Shown here in pieces: positions 8,230 through 18,571 of a stretch of 64,000 nucleotides of DNA. Source of the DNA: Moesziomyces globuligerus. Lineage: Eukaryota > Basidiomycota > Ustilaginomycetes > Ustilaginales > Ustilaginaceae. The stretch spans positions 434,001 to 498,000 of the forward strand of contig JARVLF010000022.1 of the NCBI GenBank assembly GCA_030849465.1, written 5' to 3'. The notes under the pieces were generated by a model. It was not told the DNA's origin, searched no databases, and saw only the letters and a list, made by a program, of their open reading frames with translations. Positions within the stretch are counted from its first letter, which is position 1. The number at the start of each line of letters is the position of its first letter. A program made the position numbers and the translations under genes.

Positions 8230-10584
8230 AGGGTGAGGGGGGAGTTGTTGGAGGGAGACATTATGCGCGGGGGATGAGTTTGCTTTTCGTTGTTTGAGGA
8301 CGTTTTGGATGAAGAACTCTCCGGCCTTGTAGCTTGATCTGACCAAGGGACCGGAAGCGACATAGAGAAAACCCAACTGTTGAGCTCTGTTTTGCCAGTG
8401 TTGGAACATTTCGGGTTTGACGTAGTCGTGGACCTTCATGTGACGCTTGGTCGGACGCATGTACTGTCCAAACGTCACCACATCCACCTCCGCTTCCCTC
8501 AAATCCCTAAGCGTTTGTTCCACCTCCCCATCCTGCTCTCCACAACCCAACATGATGGATGTCTTGGTAATCAGGTCGGGCTTGACCATCTTGGCATGAC
8601 GAAGCACCGCCAGACTTTGCCTATACTTCGCCCTCCGATCTCGAACCGCAGGAGTTGTACGTTCAACAGTCTCCACGTTGTGCGCAAAGACATCCAACCC
8701 CGACGTCGCAACCTGTCGAATACACGACTCGTCCCCACTAAAATCAGGCACGAGAGCCTCGACCAAGATCTTGGGCGACTTGTGTTTGATCTTGCTGATC
8801 GTACTCGCAATATGCGCTGCACCCCCATCCACCAAATCATCCCGATCCACCGAAGTCAACACGATATACCCCAAACCCCAGCGCGAGATCGCTTCGGCCG
8901 TGTTCTCGGGTTCGTGAGGATCCAACGGCGCAGGAGCACGCGAAGTCTTGACGGCACAAAATCGACAGCCGCGCGTACACGTATCGCCCATGATCATAAT
9001 CGTCGCCGTCGCCGTATCCTTACCACCCGACCCACCCCAGCACTCGCCGATATTCGGACATCGCGCCTCCTCGCATACGGTCGACAATCCCAACCCACGC
9101 AGGTCCGACTTGATGCGCGTGTAGTTGGCGCCCGTGGGGATCTTGGTCTTGAGATGCTTGGGCAACCTCGCTTCGCCCACGCGGCCCATCTGAACACGAC
9201 CGCCCGAGGCGCTCGAGGCGAGGATCGAATCCACCTCGCCCGCTGCAAAGTCATCGATCGACAGATCCGCCGCGAGCTTCTGCCTAAACGCGGCCATGCG
9301 CGCCGAAGGCACCTTGGCCTCCCCTGCGGGCTTGTCGCTCGCATCCGTCGCATACGTCCTCACGCCCACCGAGCCCGCAGCAGCAGCAGGCGGTGGCGAG
9401 ACGCGCGGACGCGAAGCACCCGCCAGACCGCGCGTGCGCGGCGTGAGGTGCGCCGTATTCACCGTCGGCGGGCCCCACTCGGCATAGTGATCGCGCTGAG
9501 CCGCCTTGCTCAGACCGAGACGTCCGCGCCAGCGTGGCCAGTGGACGAGACGCTCGCGCAGATCGTCGAGGTCATGCACCGAGCTCGCCGGCGCGAGCGC
9601 CGCGCGCAGCACGAGCTTGGCGTCGGTGCTGCGCAGGTTGCCGTACCAGTCGCCGTGCGGATAGACGAGCGCGTTGGCCGCCCACGCGTGGCCGCCCACG
9701 TGGCTCACCGCAAAGACGCGCACGTTCTTGGGCGTCTGCTTGCCCGCAGCGATGGCGCCGGCCTGGTGCGCGCGCACCTCGTCCTTGAGCGCCTGGAGCA
9801 CCGCGGTGCCTGCGACGCCGCAGCGGCAGTCTCGTGCGCCGTGCGTGCAGACGTAGACGTGCGTCTCGTCGTCGGCCTTGGGTCGCCCGGTCTGCGGCTG
9901 TGCGGCGGCGAGCGCCTCGTCGACGCGCTGGCGGAAGGCACCGCCTTGGTCGAGCGTCTTGAGCGAGACGGGGCCGAGCTTGGCCATGGTGCCGTTGGTG
10001 GTGTAGGCGTAGACGAGGAAGCGCTCGTCCTCCTGCGCCGAGTTGGGCACGGCGCGCATCATGCGCGACGTGGTCGGATCCCACTGCTTGAGCGGCGTGG
10101 CTGCGGCCTCAGTCGAGGCGGTGTTGCGAGGCTCGCCGGAGGAGAACGAGATGCCGTATCCCTCGAGGCTGGCGCCCTTTTTGGTGCGGCTCTCGAGCTC
10201 CGAGAGAAGAGGCGAGACGGACTCGAGATGCGAGGGCCAGGTGTCGTCGGATCGAGGCTGGTCGAACGGGTGGACGACGAGGTGGACGTTGTAGGAGGGC
10301 GAGGTGCCTGCGAGTGGCAAATGCGAGTAGGGTGCTGCGGGGATGTTGCCGTTGTCGTCGAGGGCCATCGCGAGGTCCTGGCCCGAGACGGATGTGTTGG
10401 CGTGCGCACGTGCGGTGGCGGAGAAGAGCCTCGCCGACGAGGCGGTCGCAGGCGCAGCGGCGACGAAAAGCCGGGCGGCAGGCCGAGCCGAGAGGGAGTG
10501 GGAGGCAATGGTGGCGGTGGCCCGCGAGCGCGCCAGACGCGGGGCCGCGGCTCGCAGCGAGGCAGAAGACGCCCAGCAGCTCAT
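8227..10584 (-). CDS. LIP5: Lipoyl synthase fused to an Apd1/sucrase-ferredoxin-like [2Fe-2S] domain
   Basis: One 785-residue ORF joins two proteins. Residues 1-60 are an Arg/Ser/Ala presequence ending [11 protein letters not shown]. Residues about 80-370 form an Apd1/Aim32-type thioredoxin-like ferredoxin domain with CxC (Cys253, Cys255) and HVGGH (His295, His299), the ligand set of the bis-histidinyl [2Fe-2S] cluster described for yeast Apd1. A second presequence-like stretch (around Arg409, RTYATDAS) precedes a complete lipoyl synthase. That part has the auxiliary-cluster cysteines 504, 509 and 515, the radical-SAM CxxxCxxC (536, 540, 543), and the RSSY motif (749-752). Lipoyl synthase inserts two sulfurs into octanoyl groups of mitochondrial dehydrogenases and glycine cleavage H protein. 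The start was chosen at the ATG that opens the presequence. The stop lies at the edge of the minisatellite. Confidence 0.92.
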   Translation of the reverse strand: MSCWASSASLRAAAPRLARSRATATIASHSLSARPAARLFVAAAPATASSARLFSATARAHANTSVSGQDLAMALDDNGNIPAAPYSHLPLAGTSPSYNVHLVVHPFDQPRSDDTWPSHLESVSPLLSELESRTKKGASLEGYGISFSSGEPRNTASTEAAATPLKQWDPTTSRMMRAVPNSAQEDERFLVYAYTTNGTMAKLGPVSLKTLDQGGAFRQRVDEALAAAQPQTGRPKADDETHVYVCTHGARDCRCGVAGTAVLQALKDEVRAHQAGAIAAGKQTPKNVRVFAVSHVGGHAWAANALVYPHGDWYGNLRSTDAKLVLRAALAPASSVHDLDDLRERLVHWPRWRGRLGLSKAAQRDHYAEWGPPTVNTAHLTPRTRGLAGASRPRVSPPPAAAAGSVGVRTYATDASDKPAGEAKVPSARMAAFRQKLAADLSIDDFAAGEVDSILASSASGGRVQMGRVGEARLPKHLKTKIPTGANYTRIKSDLRGLGLSTVCEEARCPNIGECWGGSGGKDTATATIMIMGDTCTRGCRFCAVKTSRAPAPLDPHEPENTAEAISRWGLGYIVLTSVDRDDLVDGGAAHIASTISKIKHKSPKILVEALVPDFSGDESCIRQVATSGLDVFAHNVETVERTTPAVRDRRAKYRQSLAVLRHAKMVKPDLITKTSIMLGCGEQDGEVEQTLRDLREAEVDVVTFGQYMRPTKRHMKVHDYVKPEMFQHWQNRAQQLGFLYVASGPLVRSSYKAGEFFIQNVLKQRKANSSPAHNVSLQQLPPHP

Positions 10585-11081
10585 GTTGGGTAGACGCTCG
10601 ATCGTTGGCTGGTGTTTCCAAACGAGCGCGGTTGAGTCTGGACGAGGATGGTGGATGTGAGGCGAGCAAGAAGCAACGAAGCCAGGGTCTGGTTTGCTCA
10701 CGCCACCAAATCCGCCAAAGCCAAAGCCAAGCTGAGCCCAACTCGCCCAATTCGCCCAATTCGCCCAATCATTTCGCCGCCAAAGCTCAGCTTGAGCAAG
10801 CTCAGCTTGCCCAAAAAATTCCTTTGCCTCACGCGCTGTGGCCAAGAATCCAAGAATCCACCGAACAAACGCCGGAGCGTTCCGCAATCTTCCTCCATGT
10901 TAGGTCGACGGTCATCGGTCCTGCTTGCCACCTGCCTCGGCTCTTTCCGCTCAGTCGAGATGCACACGCAGTCGCAGACGAGCAAGCTCCAAGGCAAAGT
11001 GATACGATACTAATACAGATGGCGAGACGCATTGCTGCCATGAGCGACGGTCCAAACATCATCGCTAGAGGCTACAAGGCT
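10585..11081. promoter_or_regulatory. Upstream region of the LipA fusion gene with short repeats
   Basis: This 497-bp spacer lies between the U2A' stop and the LipA fusion start, both on the minus strand. It contains three AATTCGCCC-like copies (about 10743-10772) and overlapping AGCTCAGCTTG copies (about 10785-10810). No TATA box or RNA gene was recognised. Confidence 0.4.
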
Positions 11082-11825
11082 TTAGCTGGACGCGACAAAC
11101 GAGTGTCCGAGTTTGAGCTGTTGCTCGAGGCGGCGGATCTCTTCGAGGCTCTGGCTGTTTTCGATCGCCTCTTCGATCGCCTGTCTCTCCTCGGGCGTAA
11201 GCAGGCGACGCGTGGATCCGTTGATCCTGCCCGGTTCGAACGTACGCTGCTTGACCACACCCACCGATGCGTCTACCTCGATGTTGCTCGTTGTTTGCAG
11301 GATGCTGGCTGCGAGCTTGGTCGGCGAGCCATCGTCGTCCTGCATGAGCTGGGTGGCGAGCTGACGCTCCTGCTGGCGGATGCGCTGGTAGTCGAGCACG
11401 CGCACCTGGGGCAGCTTCCAGATGACAAACTCGCGGTAGTGCGCATGCCTGCTGACCGGGTTGCCCATCAGACACAGCAACTCGAGGCGTGCGCACTTGG
11501 CCAGCGGCAGAAGATCGGCGAGCTCGGCGATCGCGTTGTTCGTCAGCGTCAACGAGCGAAGTGCGGGCAAGGACGAGGAAAGACGCGGGTCGATGCGGGA
11601 TATCAAGTTGTTGCCCAGCTGCACATGCTTGAGCTGCTGCAGCAGCGGCAAGTTGCCGAGGAAGCGCACGTCGTTGTCCGTCAGGTCGATCGCATCGTTC
11701 TGGTCGCGCGTCACGCCCAGGTTCTCGATCGCGGCGATCTTGAGCCCGCGCAGATCCAGCTCCCGGTCCTGCAGCGCGTTGATCGACGTCCGACTCCGCG
11801 CGATCAGCTCCGGCGTCAGCTTCAT
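11082..11825 (-). CDS. LEA1: U2 small nuclear ribonucleoprotein A' (LEA1)
   Basis: U2A' pairs with U2B'' and binds stem-loop IV of U2 snRNA in the spliceosome. The 247-residue protein begins MKLTPELIARS, as in the family. It then shows leucine-rich repeats (LDLRGLKIAAIENLG, IDLTDNDVRFLGNLP, VQLGNNLISRI, LTLTNNAIAELADL). The typical LRR cap with LLCLMGNPV and YREFVIWKLPQVRVLDYQ follows. Length is normal (human 255). The C-terminal part holds the usual charged helix. Single exon; the ATG at 11825 gives the conserved N-terminus. Confidence 0.95.
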   Translation of the reverse strand: MKLTPELIARSRTSINALQDRELDLRGLKIAAIENLGVTRDQNDAIDLTDNDVRFLGNLPLLQQLKHVQLGNNLISRIDPRLSSSLPALRSLTLTNNAIAELADLLPLAKCARLELLCLMGNPVSRHAHYREFVIWKLPQVRVLDYQRIRQQERQLATQLMQDDDGSPTKLAASILQTTSNIEVDASVGVVKQRTFEPGRINGSTRRLLTPEERQAIEEAIENSQSLEEIRRLEQQLKLGHSFVASS

Positions 11826-13505
11826 CCTGCACCCAAGCTCGAGCCCACGCTCTGTGTCGATGCTAGCCCTCTAGTCGTCCGCCGAGTGGCAGATGACCTG
11901 CGTGCGGGTTTACGCTGTATGAAGCGGAGGTGCGTGCGACGAGAGGCAGTCCCGGTCGAGGTCAGGAGGCGGTGGTAGCTTGGCGGTGCCTGAACGCCCA
12001 GAGTGGCTCGTTGGACTGTGATCAGCTGTCCGCGGGTATCCAGTGTTTGGCAGCCAGCGCTTCGGGTTCGTCCGGCCAGATTCGGTCGCAATGCCAGTGC
12101 GTGCGTGATTGCGATGTGCTTGTAGTGTCTGTAGGGCTGCAATGCAGACGAAGGGGAATGGAAGATGTGAGCGATCGAGATGGGCGTCCCAAGTGGAGAA
12201 GTGCGAATCCAACACGCTGCATTTCGCCTCCTGGCCGCAGCTTTAGGCGTCACGTGAGCCGCAGTCGCAGCCAAACAGAAAAAAAAGCGCCGGCGAGGCG
12301 AAGAAATCTTCAAACGCTTAAAGTGCCCCCATCCCCAGCGGCCTCTCCCGTCCCTTTCCCCACCACCACATTCTCCATCTCCGGAATCTCCTGCTCACCG
12401 TCTTTGTCTGCACAGCGCGTGTCACCCTCGGCCTCGACCTCTGCTCCTGCTCGTGAGGATTGCCTGACATCCACCGACATCAGCTTCGCCTTCGCCATCC
12501 CTTCTCCTGAGCCCCTTGCCCAATCCTCTCTCAAACTTCCCAACTCCCCCTCGTCCTACCCAGTCTCACCTTCCGACTCCTTCTCTCCCTTTCTATCGCT
12601 CTCCTTGCTTCCTTCTGGACCTAATTCTGCCCGCTCTGTGCTCCTCTAAGCCGTAGCGGTTCCTGGTGAGGGTCCCACAGTAAACCCCGGTCGGGCGACG
12701 TTTCTTTTGTGGAATGTCGCATCGGCCGCGGGGGTGTGTGTGGTGGTTATGGCGTTCTACACATTCGCTACGCTGCTGCACATGCTAGCCACGTCTGATC
12801 GCATCCGCGCCTCTTGTTCGGCTTGGAGTCGCGGTGGGTCCCCTGTCAGTTACTGTAACAGGTGCTGGCATTTGAGGGGGATCTGCTCTTCCCTGTCGCT
12901 AGGCCGCGGGTCAGGCTGGCAACATCATCTCCTCCCCCTCCTTGGTCTTTCTGAGTTACACTGGGTTCCGGATTTGCTGGACCCTTTGACATGCGTGGCG
13001 AGAATGCAATCGATTGCGCTTGAAACATTTCTCCGAGAGGCGGGTGTGTGAACATTGTACCAGTGACTCATGCGGGGCAAGGTGAAGGTCAAGCGAGGGC
13101 CGTTTCGTGGCGAGGCAAACGGAAGCATGTTGGTGAAAGCAATGCGAGGGCGAGGTTGAGCTGGTTGGTGGTTGAGCCGGCTTGTGGCTTCTCGTGGCAA
13201 GACGCGTCGGATGGCCGCGTTGGTTTGGGCTTTTCCCCCGCGGATATGGGCTTTGCAGCCCCGCGGACATGCTTGCGAGCCGCCCTTGCGCATCGCATGC
13301 ACGGGGATGCACGCCACCAAGTGGCTCATCCTGGCTTGCTCAGCCATCACTCGGTGACAGCAGCAACAACACAGCCTCCCTCCTCCATCTTGATGTCGAG
13401 GTCCTTCCACCTTGACTCGCATCCGCATCAGGGTTGTATGTCTCGACGATCAAAAAGTGACGAGGCTAGACTTGCACTCCAACGGCCGAGGCACGCGGAC
13501 ACGAT
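11826..13505. other. Long gene-poor divergent spacer between U2A' and the MFS transporter
   Basis: This stretch of about 1.7 kb separates two divergent genes. The part from about 12310 to 12650 is C/T-rich on the + strand and looks like an untranslated leader. A CACGTGA (E-box like) element lies at 12252-12258. An imperfect CCTGT...ACAGG inverted repeat is at about 12842-12862. ORFs here are short, overlap in all frames and lack family signatures. I found no tRNA or snRNA, but a divergent non-coding RNA would not be visible to me. Confidence 0.35.
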
Positions 13506-15056
13506 ATGATACCAGACGGCAAGATGGATTCGAACCGCACTCGAGCGGCAGCCGGCGGGATCGATGTCAAGACGAGTCAAGCACTCGTTGCACCCAACGT
13601 ACCGCGCGTGGGCTCGGTCGAGCTAGCTCCTCCTGCGGTCGACACTACGGCGATAATCGCGCTGTCAGCTGTAGGGGTGGGTGCGGACCACGTGCCGGCT
13701 CTTTCGCAGAGCGGGGTGGTGTTGCTGCTCAACCTGCTTCTCAACATGACGTTTTTCATCATCGTCCCCACATCGGCCGCCTACGCCGACGCACTCGGCG
13801 CTTCGACATGGTTCTCGGGCCTGACGATCGGCATCTCGACGCTGATTGCCGGGCTGGTGCTCGTACCGTTCTCGCAACGCTATCCGCACACCTACCGCAC
13901 TCCGATGCTCTTCAGTGCAGTCTGCATCACCGTCGGCGAAGTCGTCTACGCGCTAGCAGGAGTGGCGGACACGGCATGGCTCATGTTCACGGGCCGCGTC
14001 ATCCTCGGCGCAGGATTCGTATCGTGGATGTACGTGAAGCGATACATGACCGACGCAAACGTCGTCGGCGCGCAAAGGAGGACCATGATGTCAGCCTGCC
14101 TCGTCATGACCCAAGTGGCCGGCATGGCCGTAGGTCCGTACATCGGCGGCGTCCTCGCAAAGCAGATCCGACCAATGTCGGAGGAGAACAGGCTCTGGAA
14201 CGGGTTCACCGCCTCAGGGTGGCTCATGGCGGGCGTGTTTGCTGCCTTCTTTGCTCTCGCTTGGTTCGTCTTTCGCGATCCAGTGCCAGTGTCGCCCGTG
14301 GGCGCAGTTGACACAGCGGCACAGGTCGAGCTACAACCCTTGCCCGTCGACGCTGTCGACGAAGCGCAGTCACGCGGGAGCAAGCGAGGTGGGGTGGGGG
14401 AGGAGGCTACGCTGCGGAGGATGGTGCGGGAGCTGAGCGCGGCGCAGAAGTTCTCGGTGGTGACCATGTGTTGGTTCAGCATGGTCAACTTCCTGGTGCT
14501 TGGAGCGTGGGAGGCCAACATCCCGGTGTTTGGCTCGCTGCGGTTCGGATGGGACGAGTACGATGCGGGCAATGTGATCGCGCTCGGCGGGCTGGCGACG
14601 ATGCCGATCCTCTTTGCGCTCGTCTTTGCCGCGCGCCACATCCAAGACCGACTGATCCTGGCGACGGGTCTGCTGCTCGGGCTGCTAGGACTCTCACTCC
14701 ACCTGGGCTCGTTGGGGAGTGCGGCGCGGTCTGCGGTGGCGAGACTGGGCGGGCTGGGCTCGGTGAGCTTTGGACGGTTCTTCACGAGCTGGTTCCTGGT
14801 GGCGCTGGGCTACAACATGCTGACGACCGTGACGCTCTCGATGGTCTCGAAGCAGGTGCCGGCGAGGTACAACGGGCTGTGCTCGACGCTGATCCAGCTG
14901 AGCAACTACTCGGGGCGCATCGCAGGCGCACTGTGGGGATCGACCATCTACCAGGTGGGCCAGTTTAGCATCGTGGCGCTCGAACTCGCCGTGACGCTGC
15001 TAGGCACCTTGCTCGTCGGCCTCATGTGGCGCAACATGCACGTCGAGCGTGGATAG
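13506..15056 (+). CDS. Major facilitator superfamily transporter
   Basis: This 516-residue membrane protein has about 12 predicted transmembrane helices in the 6+6 MFS pattern. A central hydrophilic loop (about residues 255-310) carries charged residues. After a ~65-residue hydrophilic N-terminus, TM1 (VVLLLNLLLNMTFFIIVPTS) leads into a family-typical first half. The first half includes WFSGLTIGISTLIAGLVLVPF and TGRVILGAGFVSWMY, which resemble the SPX-MFS/CLN7-like branch. No SPX domain is present. The substrate cannot be inferred. The ATG at 13506 is followed by a second in-frame ATG at 13524, either of which could start. Expected location is plasma or vacuolar membrane. Confidence 0.85.
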   Translation: MIPDGKMDSNRTRAAAGGIDVKTSQALVAPNVPRVGSVELAPPAVDTTAIIALSAVGVGADHVPALSQSGVVLLLNLLLNMTFFIIVPTSAAYADALGASTWFSGLTIGISTLIAGLVLVPFSQRYPHTYRTPMLFSAVCITVGEVVYALAGVADTAWLMFTGRVILGAGFVSWMYVKRYMTDANVVGAQRRTMMSACLVMTQVAGMAVGPYIGGVLAKQIRPMSEENRLWNGFTASGWLMAGVFAAFFALAWFVFRDPVPVSPVGAVDTAAQVELQPLPVDAVDEAQSRGSKRGGVGEEATLRRMVRELSAAQKFSVVTMCWFSMVNFLVLGAWEANIPVFGSLRFGWDEYDAGNVIALGGLATMPILFALVFAARHIQDRLILATGLLLGLLGLSLHLGSLGSAARSAVARLGGLGSVSFGRFFTSWFLVALGYNMLTTVTLSMVSKQVPARYNGLCSTLIQLSNYSGRIAGALWGSTIYQVGQFSIVALELAVTLLGTLLVGLMWRNMHVERG

Positions 15057-15775
15057 ACATGTCATGCTCGACAATTAAAGGATCTTTGTGAATGTGAATG
15101 TTTTTTCCGAGCGCCCTGGCTGAGCTCAAGCGAGCAAAGCGTAGCTCACGTGGGGAGCGTGGGGAGCAGTCGAGGCTCGCATGCAGCATCGGAGCTGCCC
15201 CGCCTTTGCCTTTTGCCTTTGCCTTTTGCCTTGAGCTTTGCCCCAACAAAGCGTACGCTCGCAGTGTGACTACTCTGACTGACGTCCATGGTCGGGCGAG
15301 TGCCGAAGCGACATGAGCCCGTGCGGCCCCTATCCTGGCCAAAGCTGGGGGTTGAATTTCAATGTCTGGACCCTGACGAGCGTCGATGAAAAATCCAAAC
15401 GCATCGTCGATGGCACGCGCGCGTCTGCTCGCTCTCGCTCTTTGCCTCTCAGACAAACACAAGCCTACGCGTCTCACCTCTGGCCACGCTCAAGACGCCG
15501 CTAAGTTGGCCTCGAGTCTGCGTCCGAGAGCCCAAAGTGCGTCGGTCTCAAGATAGAGAGAGGCCCCGATGCCAACATGGCCTGGCCGCCCTCACCATCA
15601 CCATCACCATCACCATCGCCGTCACGACCCCACCTGCATGTCATGCTGAACGCCCCGTCACGATTTCACTGAGCGCAAACTGAGCGCAAACTGAGCGCAA
15701 ACTGAGCGCAAACTGAGCGCAACTCTGCGGCTCGCGCTCCTCCCACACCTCCCACACGCACACACACATACACAC
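15057..15775. promoter_or_regulatory. Spacer and promoter of the RhoGAP gene, with three simple-repeat patches
   Basis: After the MFS stop an AATTAAAG element (15074-15081) may serve 3'-end formation. TTTGCC/TTTTGCC repeats occupy about 15205-15235. CACCAT hexamers occupy about 15592-15620. Five 11-bp units follow at 15669-15722. A short CA-rich leader precedes the ATG. No other gene was recognised. Confidence 0.5.
15669..15722. repeat. Five tandem 11-bp repeats close to the RhoGAP start
   Basis: Four exact CTGAGCGCAAA units and a fifth ending in CT form a head-to-tail array ending 53 bp before the RhoGAP ATG. The 11-bp period is close to one helical turn. The array is either core promoter or 5' leader. 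Confidence 0.85.
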
Positions 15776-18571
15776 ATGTCCGTCCTCGTCTCCAACATGC
15801 CGTCGCCACCACACCGCAACCACATCCACCCCGACCCCGAGTCTCCCTCCACCTCGGGCTTCAACACGCCCGACTCGACGCCCAGCGGTCACCACACCCC
15901 TGCCGCCGGATACCGCACCGCCGCAGGTACCCTCTCCAACGTCTTCGCCTCGCTCTGGGCGAGCTACAACCAGCAGCCGCAACCCGCAAAACCACAGCAC
16001 GAGCCTGGCCCGTCGCGCTCGAGACCGGACTTGCCCTCGAGCACCGACGCTTCGCCCAACATCTCGGTCCCCGGCGGATGGGGCAACCTCCTCAGTTGGG
16101 GCCCCGCTGCCGGTCGTCACAACACGGCCGCACACACGCTCCGAAAGTCGGCATCCCCCTCGCGCACCGGAAGGCCAAAAACGGGCCGTGCAAGGGGCGC
16201 CATCCCGTTCGACATCTCGCCTCCCCTCGAATCCGCCGCTGGCATCGAAAAGAAGGACAGTGCAGACCACGCCGATCCCAGCAGTGCCGCCCCCGCAGCC
16301 ACTCGCATCGCCCGCCAAGCCGGATCGGTTCCGAGCCCGCGTCGCTCGCCCACCAGCTCGCCGCGACGCCGACCGCTCGCAGGCATCTTTGAAGACGTGC
16401 CCACGTCGCCGTCGTCGCCCTCGTCGCCGCCGACGCCCGCGTCCCAGTCACCCGACTCGCTGCGTGGCAGCCACCTGCGCGATCTGCCCCCAACCTCGCC
16501 CTCGCTCGCGCACGAATCGCCGAGCGGCGCGTACGCAACGCTCTCCCGGCTGCAGTCCAAGTCGTCGAGCTCCAAGCTGCGTTCCGGCTCGGGCTTCCTC
16601 TGGCCCTCGGCGGCCGCGTCCGAGCCGCCGATCGCATCGCCCTCGGCGCCCGCTCGGCCCGCGGCCAGCTGGTCCGACGCCCTCGCACGCGCCGAGAAGC
16701 TCGACGCGCACGTGCGGCGCATCGTCTTCCAGGCCGGGCTCGACTACGAGACGCGGCCGATGGTCGTGCTCGCCGCATGCTGCCTCCCCGACCCGCGCGA
16801 GGTCGACTACGACGCGCTCCTCGACCGCATCATGGACACGCTCGACCTCTTTGTCGAAAACGACTACACGGTCATCTACTTTGCCGGCGGCGGCCACCAC
16901 CGTCCCGCGTGGAACTGGATCTGGCGCGCCTACCGTCGCCTCGATCGTCGCTTCCGCAAGAACCTCAAGAAGCTCTACATTGTCCATCCCACGCTCTTCA
17001 CCCGCTCGCTCCTCCAGTTCGTCAGCACGGGCGCCTACTTTGTCTCGCCCAAGTTTGCGCGCAAGGTCGTTCAGCTCGCCACGCTCACCAGCCTCGCGGA
17101 GCACGTGCCGCTCACGCAGATCGACATCCCCCCCGAAGTGCTCCAGTGGAACGCGCGCTTCGAGGCGCACGTCCATCTGCCTGCCGCCACCGCCCAAGGC
17201 GCGCACGGCCCGGGCGAGGAGGGTGCGGCCGAGGAGCGCGTGTTTGGCGTCGACCTCGTGAGGCTCATGGGCGAGTACGGCGAGGGCGGCGGCGTGCCGC
17301 GCGTGGTGCGCGACTGCGTCGAGGCGATCCTCGGCGAGGTGGATGGCGTGCGCCCTGCCGAGGTCGAGGGCATCTTTCGACGCTCGCCCTCGTCGGCGCT
17401 GCTGCGCGCCGCGCAGGAGAGCTACGATCGCGGCCATCCGGTCAGCCTCGCGCAGTACCGCGATCCGCACATCCCCGCCGTGCTCCTCAAGCTCTTCCTC
17501 CGCTCGCTCCCGCGGCCTGTGTTTCCGGCCAGCTCCTATGCGCTCATCCGCGCGTGCCCTTCTCCGCCGCTCCCCGGCGCAGGCGCGGAGGCCGAGGCGC
17601 AGGCGCAGGAGACCATCGCCTATCTGCGCACGCGCTTGCTGCCGGCGATCGAACCCGCTTGTGCGGGCGTGCTGCTCGCGTATGTGCTCGAGATGCTCCA
17701 CAAGGTCTCGCTGCACAGCGCGGTGAATCAGATGGATGCGGCCAACCTGGCGACCGTCGTCGCGCCCAACCTCGTCTCGAGCGGAAATGCGATTCGCGAC
17801 GTCATGATGTGTCGCGTCGAGGGGGTGGCGTCCATGTCGCAGCCCGCGCAGCCCGCGCAGCCCGCGCAGCCCGCGCCGGGCGTGGCGGGCGGGAGGTCGC
17901 CACAGCTGCGCAAGGCATCGCTCTCGGGCGGCAGCGAGCCGAGCACGACGCTGGGTACGCTCGTGCGCTTCTGCATCGAGCGCTACTACGACGTCTTTGA
18001 CGAGGTCGTCGTGGGTGCGCCGGTGGAGACGGTGCAGGGGCTTGTGGACGATCTCGCGAGTCGGTCGCCTTCGATCGCAAGTCGGAGGTTGGCGAGTCTC
18101 TACGATACGCCTGGCTCGCATCGTCGGGTTGCCTCGACGCAATCGTCCGTCTCTGGTTTCGACACGGTCGGGATGGATGGGGATGAGGTGGGGGAGGGGT
18201 GGGATGGGGTTTCGGCGACGACGGGTCGGAGCATCGCGTCGTACAGAGCACCCGTGGGCGTGCAGCGTACGACGATCCGCAACTCGTCTGGCTCGCTCCG
18301 ACTCACAAAGGGCAGGTTGGGTTCCAACACCAATCTGCGCGCGAGCTTCACCCCCGTCAGGCCACCAACTGCAGGTGAGGTCGAGGGGGTCGAGGGGTTG
18401 ACGGCGCAGCTGAGTGGGGTGGCCTTGACGGGCGCGAGTGCCATGGCGACCTTCAGCTCGCCTGCGCGCTCGCCGGCTGAGCACGACGAACCGCCTTCGC
18501 CCATCGGCCGCAGGAGGCCGGAACAGCGCAGAGAGCTGTCCGAAGTCGTAGAGGCAGACGACGATGCGTAG
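15776..18571 (+). CDS. CRAL-TRIO (Sec14-like) plus RhoGAP protein
   Basis: This 931-residue protein combines a Sec14-like/BCH lipid-binding domain (about residues 328-450) with a RhoGAP domain (about 489-745). The first has VVLAACCLPDP, VIYFAGGG and KKLYIVHPTLFTRSLL. This arrangement is that of ARHGAP1/p50RhoGAP and yeast Ecm25, which stimulate GTP hydrolysis by Rho/Cdc42 GTPases. The arginine finger is present in EGIFRRS (Arg535), and NLATVVAPNL is the conserved RhoGAP helix. A long Ser/Pro-rich N-terminus (1-320) and a Ser-rich C-terminal tail flank the domains. A QPA repeat interrupts the GAP domain near residue 690. The likely role is control of polarity or cytokinesis; the target GTPase is unknown. 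Confidence 0.9.
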   Translation: MSVLVSNMPSPPHRNHIHPDPESPSTSGFNTPDSTPSGHHTPAAGYRTAAGTLSNVFASLWASYNQQPQPAKPQHEPGPSRSRPDLPSSTDASPNISVPGGWGNLLSWGPAAGRHNTAAHTLRKSASPSRTGRPKTGRARGAIPFDISPPLESAAGIEKKDSADHADPSSAAPAATRIARQAGSVPSPRRSPTSSPRRRPLAGIFEDVPTSPSSPSSPPTPASQSPDSLRGSHLRDLPPTSPSLAHESPSGAYATLSRLQSKSSSSKLRSGSGFLWPSAAASEPPIASPSAPARPAASWSDALARAEKLDAHVRRIVFQAGLDYETRPMVVLAACCLPDPREVDYDALLDRIMDTLDLFVENDYTVIYFAGGGHHRPAWNWIWRAYRRLDRRFRKNLKKLYIVHPTLFTRSLLQFVSTGAYFVSPKFARKVVQLATLTSLAEHVPLTQIDIPPEVLQWNARFEAHVHLPAATAQGAHGPGEEGAAEERVFGVDLVRLMGEYGEGGGVPRVVRDCVEAILGEVDGVRPAEVEGIFRRSPSSALLRAAQESYDRGHPVSLAQYRDPHIPAVLLKLFLRSLPRPVFPASSYALIRACPSPPLPGAGAEAEAQAQETIAYLRTRLLPAIEPACAGVLLAYVLEMLHKVSLHSAVNQMDAANLATVVAPNLVSSGNAIRDVMMCRVEGVASMSQPAQPAQPAQPAPGVAGGRSPQLRKASLSGGSEPSTTLGTLVRFCIERYYDVFDEVVVGAPVETVQGLVDDLASRSPSIASRRLASLYDTPGSHRRVASTQSSVSGFDTVGMDGDEVGEGWDGVSATTGRSIASYRAPVGVQRTTIRNSSGSLRLTKGRLGSNTNLRASFTPVRPPTAGEVEGVEGLTAQLSGVALTGASAMATFSSPARSPAEHDEPPSPIGRRRPEQRRELSEVVEADDDA

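Noticed and set aside
7941..8297. Open frame coding Met-Arg-Ala repeats
   Set aside because: It follows directly from the 9-bp repeat having no stop in this frame. There is no other coding evidence.
13510..13540. Minus-strand GGTTCGAATCC, a tRNA B-box look-alike
   Set aside because: No cloverleaf or acceptor pairing surrounds it. It is the start of the MFS coding sequence (Met-Asp-Ser-Asn-Arg) read in reverse.
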